Assembly: GCF_014252355.1 (NCBI RefSeq)
Contig: NZ_CP059217.1
Coordinates: 351,273 to 415,272, forward strand
From: Blattabacterium cuenoti
GTDB lineage: Bacteria > Bacteroidota > Bacteroidia > Flavobacteriales > Blattabacteriaceae
Direction of reading: 5' to 3'
Length of the DNA: 64,000 nt
Shown: positions 61,384-64,000 of the stretch, piece by piece
How positions within the stretch are numbered: position 1 is the first letter of the stretch
Layout of the letters: the number at the start of each line of letters is the position of its first letter
Program-made: the position numbers and the translations under genes
The notes under the pieces: generated by a model
Seen by the model: only the letters and a program-made list of their open reading frames with translations
The model's database searches: none
Told to the model about the DNA's origin: nothing

Positions 61384-62769
61384 ATGAAAACATTTTATAA
61401 TTTGTTAAATAAACATATTTTACGAGCTTTAGAAGATTTAGGATTTATAAATCCTACTCAAGTTCAGCAAAAAGTAATTCCATATATATTAAAATCTGAT
61501 AAAGATTTGATTGCATTATCACAAACTGGTACAGGAAAAACTGCAGCTTTTGGAATTCCGATTATACAAAAAACCAAATTAAATCTTTACCATCCACAAA
61601 CTTTAATTTTATGTCCAACTAGAGAATTATGTCTTCAAATTACTAGTGATTTACGTGGTTTTGCAAAATATATTCCGATACAAGTTATTCCTTTATATGG
61701 AGGAATGAATATTAATCAACAAATTATTTATCTTAAAAAACATGTACATATTATTGTTGGAACTCCAGGCAGAATTAATGATTTAATTAGAAGACGTAAA
61801 TTGTCTTTATATAATATAAAATATCTTATTTTAGATGAAGCAGATGAAATGTTAAATATGGGATTTAAAGAAGAATTAGATACTATTATTATAAAATTAC
61901 CTAAACAAAGACAAAGTTTACTATTTTCTGCAACAATGTCTAATCACATTAACATTATTGCCAAAAATTATCTTATAGATCCTATTGAAATTATTATAGG
62001 AGAAAAAAATATTGGATCTAATGATGTCAAACATATTTATTACGTAGTAAATAAAAAAAATAATAAATATTTTACTTTAAAAAAAATAATGGATGTTAAT
62101 CCAAATATATATGGAATTATTTTTTGTCAAACAAGAAAAAAAACTAAAGAACTAGCTAATTCTTTAATTAAAGATGGATATAATGCTGATGCATTATATG
62201 GAGATTTAACTCAATTTCAAAGAGAATCAGTAATGAATAGATTTAGAAATAAAACTTTACAATTACTTGTAGCTACAGATGTAGCATCTCGTGGATTAGA
62301 TGTTCACGATATAACTCATGTTATAAATTATAATATTCCAAATGAAAGTAAAATTTATGTTCATAGAAGTGGAAGAACTGGAAGAGCTGGAAATTCTGGT
62401 ATTTCAATATGTATTCTTCATACTCATAAAGAAACTCGTTATTTAAAAGAATTTGAAAAAAAAATTGGAACAAGTTTTCAAAGAATTACTATACCAACAG
62501 ACAAAGAAATATGCGAAAAACAATTACTAAATTTTATCGATAAAGTTAAAAATGTATCTGTAGATAATAAATTAATAAACATTTTTTTACCAACCATAGA
62601 AAATCAATTAGGATCCTTCAATAAAGAAGAATTAATAAAACGTTTATTTTGGATTGAATTTAGTCGATTATTTTATATTTATAAAAATTCTAAAGAAGCA
62701 GTATTATCTAAATCATCGTGTGTAGTAAAAAAAAGTGCATCTAGATCAACAAAAAAAGTAAACTATTAA
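61384..62769 (+). CDS. deaD: DEAD-box ATP-dependent RNA helicase
   Basis: A 461-residue helicase with all core motifs: Q motif GFINPTQVQQKVIP, SQTGTGKTAAFG (motif I), PTRELCLQI, GTPGR, LDEADEML (motif II), SAT (motif III), VATDVASRGLDV and HRSGRTGRAG. The C-terminal tail is shorter than in the long flavobacterial forms and has a Lys/Ser end. Likely role: ribosome assembly or mRNA unwinding. The exact DeaD/CshA/RhlE assignment is uncertain. Confidence 0.93.
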   Translation: MKTFYNLLNKHILRALEDLGFINPTQVQQKVIPYILKSDKDLIALSQTGTGKTAAFGIPIIQKTKLNLYHPQTLILCPTRELCLQITSDLRGFAKYIPIQVIPLYGGMNINQQIIYLKKHVHIIVGTPGRINDLIRRRKLSLYNIKYLILDEADEMLNMGFKEELDTIIIKLPKQRQSLLFSATMSNHINIIAKNYLIDPIEIIIGEKNIGSNDVKHIYYVVNKKNNKYFTLKKIMDVNPNIYGIIFCQTRKKTKELANSLIKDGYNADALYGDLTQFQRESVMNRFRNKTLQLLVATDVASRGLDVHDITHVINYNIPNESKIYVHRSGRTGRAGNSGISICILHTHKETRYLKEFEKKIGTSFQRITIPTDKEICEKQLLNFIDKVKNVSVDNKLINIFLPTIENQLGSFNKEELIKRLFWIEFSRLFYIYKNSKEAVLSKSSCVVKKSASRSTKKVNY

Positions 62770-62802
62770 GTTATTATTATCAAAATTAAAAATTTTTATT
62801 TA

Positions 62803-63879
62803 ATGTCTGGAAATACATTTGGAAAATTATTTAAAATAACGACTTTTGGAGAAAGTCATGGAAAAGCATTAGGTGGAATTATTGATGGATGTCCATCTGG
62901 ATTAAAACTAAATATCCATTTTATTCAAGAAGAACTTAATCGAAGAAAACCAGGTCAATCTTCTATTGTTACTTCAAGACAAGAATCAGATCAAGTCATT
63001 TTTTTGTCTGGACTTTTCAATGAAATCACTACAGGAGCTCCAATTGGATTTATTATTTATAATAATAATCAAAAATCTAAAGATTACGAACATATTAAAA
63101 ATGTATATAGGCCTTCACATTCTGATTTTACTTATGAAAAAAAATATGGTATAAGAGATTATAGAGGGGGAGGGAGATCATCTGCTAGAGAAACAATATG
63201 TAGAGTTGTGGCAGGTTCTATTGCAAAACAATTAATAAAAAAAATTAAAATTATATCTTACGTTTCTTCTGTTGGACAAATATATGTAGATAAATCTTAT
63301 AGTGATCTCAATTTTGAAAATATAGAAAAAACTCCTATTAGATGTCCAGATATAGATATAGCAAAAAAAATGATATCAAAAATTAAAGAAGTAAAAAAAG
63401 ATGGAGATTCTATAGGAGGAACTATTACTTGTATTATTCAAAATGTTCCAATAGGGTTAGGAGAACCTGTTTTTGATAAACTACATGCAGAATTAGCGAA
63501 AGCAATGTTATCAATTAATGCAGTAAAAGGATTTGAATATGGTAGTGGATTTTTTGGATCTACATTAACAGGATCAAAACATAATGATTTATTTAATCAA
63601 GATGAAAGTACTAAAACTAATTTTTCTGGTGGAATACAAGGTGGAATATCAAACGGAATGGATATATATTTTAAAATAGCGTTGAAACCAGTTGCTACAA
63701 TTATGAGAACACAACAAACTATTGATCAAAATGGAAATATAGTATTTATGAAAGGAAAAGGAAGACATGATCCTTGTGTTTTACCTAGAGCTATTCCTAT
63801 TGTAGAAGCCATGACTGCATTAGTTTTAGCAGATTATTGGATGTTGTATAAATTATATAAATATTTTGCAATCAAATAA
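62803..63879 (+). CDS. aroC: Chorismate synthase
   Basis: A 358-residue enzyme making chorismate from EPSP. Marks include [19 protein letters not shown] (about 16-34), [29 protein letters not shown] and [14 protein letters not shown], and RGRHD-like [20 protein letters not shown] near the C-terminus. The product feeds menF and, in complete pathways, aromatic amino acids and folate. It is 8 bp ahead of miaA. Confidence 0.97.
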   Translation: MSGNTFGKLFKITTFGESHGKALGGIIDGCPSGLKLNIHFIQEELNRRKPGQSSIVTSRQESDQVIFLSGLFNEITTGAPIGFIIYNNNQKSKDYEHIKNVYRPSHSDFTYEKKYGIRDYRGGGRSSARETICRVVAGSIAKQLIKKIKIISYVSSVGQIYVDKSYSDLNFENIEKTPIRCPDIDIAKKMISKIKEVKKDGDSIGGTITCIIQNVPIGLGEPVFDKLHAELAKAMLSINAVKGFEYGSGFFGSTLTGSKHNDLFNQDESTKTNFSGGIQGGISNGMDIYFKIALKPVATIMRTQQTIDQNGNIVFMKGKGRHDPCVLPRAIPIVEAMTALVLADYWMLYKLYKYFAIK

Positions 63880-63887
63880 ACAATAAC

Positions 63888-64000
63888 TTGAAATATAATT
63901 TTTTAGTTGTTATTCTAGGTCCAACGAGTATTGGTAAAACACAAGTTGCTCTTTTTTTAGCAAAAAAATTTAGGACTCAAATTTTATCTTGTGATTCTAG
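63888..64000 (+). CDS. miaA: tRNA dimethylallyltransferase (N-terminal part, cut by window end)
   Basis: The first 37 or so codons of MiaA, the enzyme that prenylates A37 before MiaB acts. The translation reads LVVILGPTSIGKTQVALFLA, the P-loop (GPTxxGKT), followed by ILSCDS, which matches the family's (I)ISxDSRQ. No ATG fits; TTG at 63888 is taken as start, 8 bp after aroC. The rest lies beyond the window. Confidence 0.85.
   Translation, partial: MKYNFLVVILGPTSIGKTQVALFLAKKFRTQILSCDS

Overview
This window is a stretch of a very AT-rich, tightly packed chromosome from a reduced Bacteroidota (Flavobacteriales-type) genome, most like a Blattabacterium-class insect endosymbiont. That assignment is inference from three things: gene order (rplM-rpsI-rpsB-tsf; rpsL-rpsG-fusA-rpsJ with no tuf; rplQ-eno; nusB-yajC-coaE; dapA and an omega-like rpoZ close together), Bacteroidota-type versions of RpoZ, THX, the PUR-domain protein and NusB, and intergenic gaps that are mostly under 60 bp. 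No rRNA, tRNA, CRISPR array, insertion sequence or phage gene was found. TGG is the tryptophan codon and TGA behaves as a stop.

Layout. 1-4.2 kb: a metallo-hydrolase, menA and menB (menaquinone), a small unknown membrane protein, and an NhaD-type Na+/H+ antiporter. 4.2-27.4 kb, all minus strand: one nearly unbroken translation superoperon running rplM, rpsI, rpsB, tsf, gpmI, map, rpsL, rpsG, fusA, the S10, spc and alpha ribosomal clusters, rpoA, rplQ and eno. rpmD (L30) is absent from its usual slot, and L18 and L24 are short. 27.4-29.6 kb: dnaK on the plus strand, diverging from rplM. 29.6-30.4 kb: a decayed but recognisable cdsA pseudogene. 30.4-40.9 kb: ftsH, rsfS, birA, yidC, pyrG, a 4.5S-type SRP RNA, clpX, obgE, adk and a transaldolase. 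40.9-50.6 kb: rpoZ-like omega, an unknown lipoprotein, ferritin, dapA, an RRM protein, pncB, miaB, a sigma-54 activator, secG, groES-groEL, kdsC and a PUR-domain protein. 50.7-64 kb: an ABC exporter with altered ATPase residues, nusB, yajC, coaE, a 33-residue THX gene, a YugP-like protease, ndh, menF, a hotdog thioesterase, idi, gcvT, a MATE exporter, a DEAD-box helicase, aroC and the start of miaA.

How the parts fit. Most of the window is core translation, protein folding, secretion (SecY, SecG, YidC, YajC, SRP RNA) and quality control (FtsH, ClpX, DnaK, GroEL). A menaquinone/NDH-2 respiratory set is split between the two ends. The most interesting signals are: (1) a possible sigma-54 chaperone circuit, in which an orphan sigma-54 activator lies just upstream of groES, groES has a good -24/-12 match, dnaK has a weaker one, and related ATGACAT/ATGTCAT palindromes lie upstream; (2) ribosomal protein S2 with a roughly 207-residue tandem-repeat N-terminal extension; (3) loss of cdsA, a normally essential phospholipid gene; (4) an ABC exporter whose catalytic residues are degenerate.
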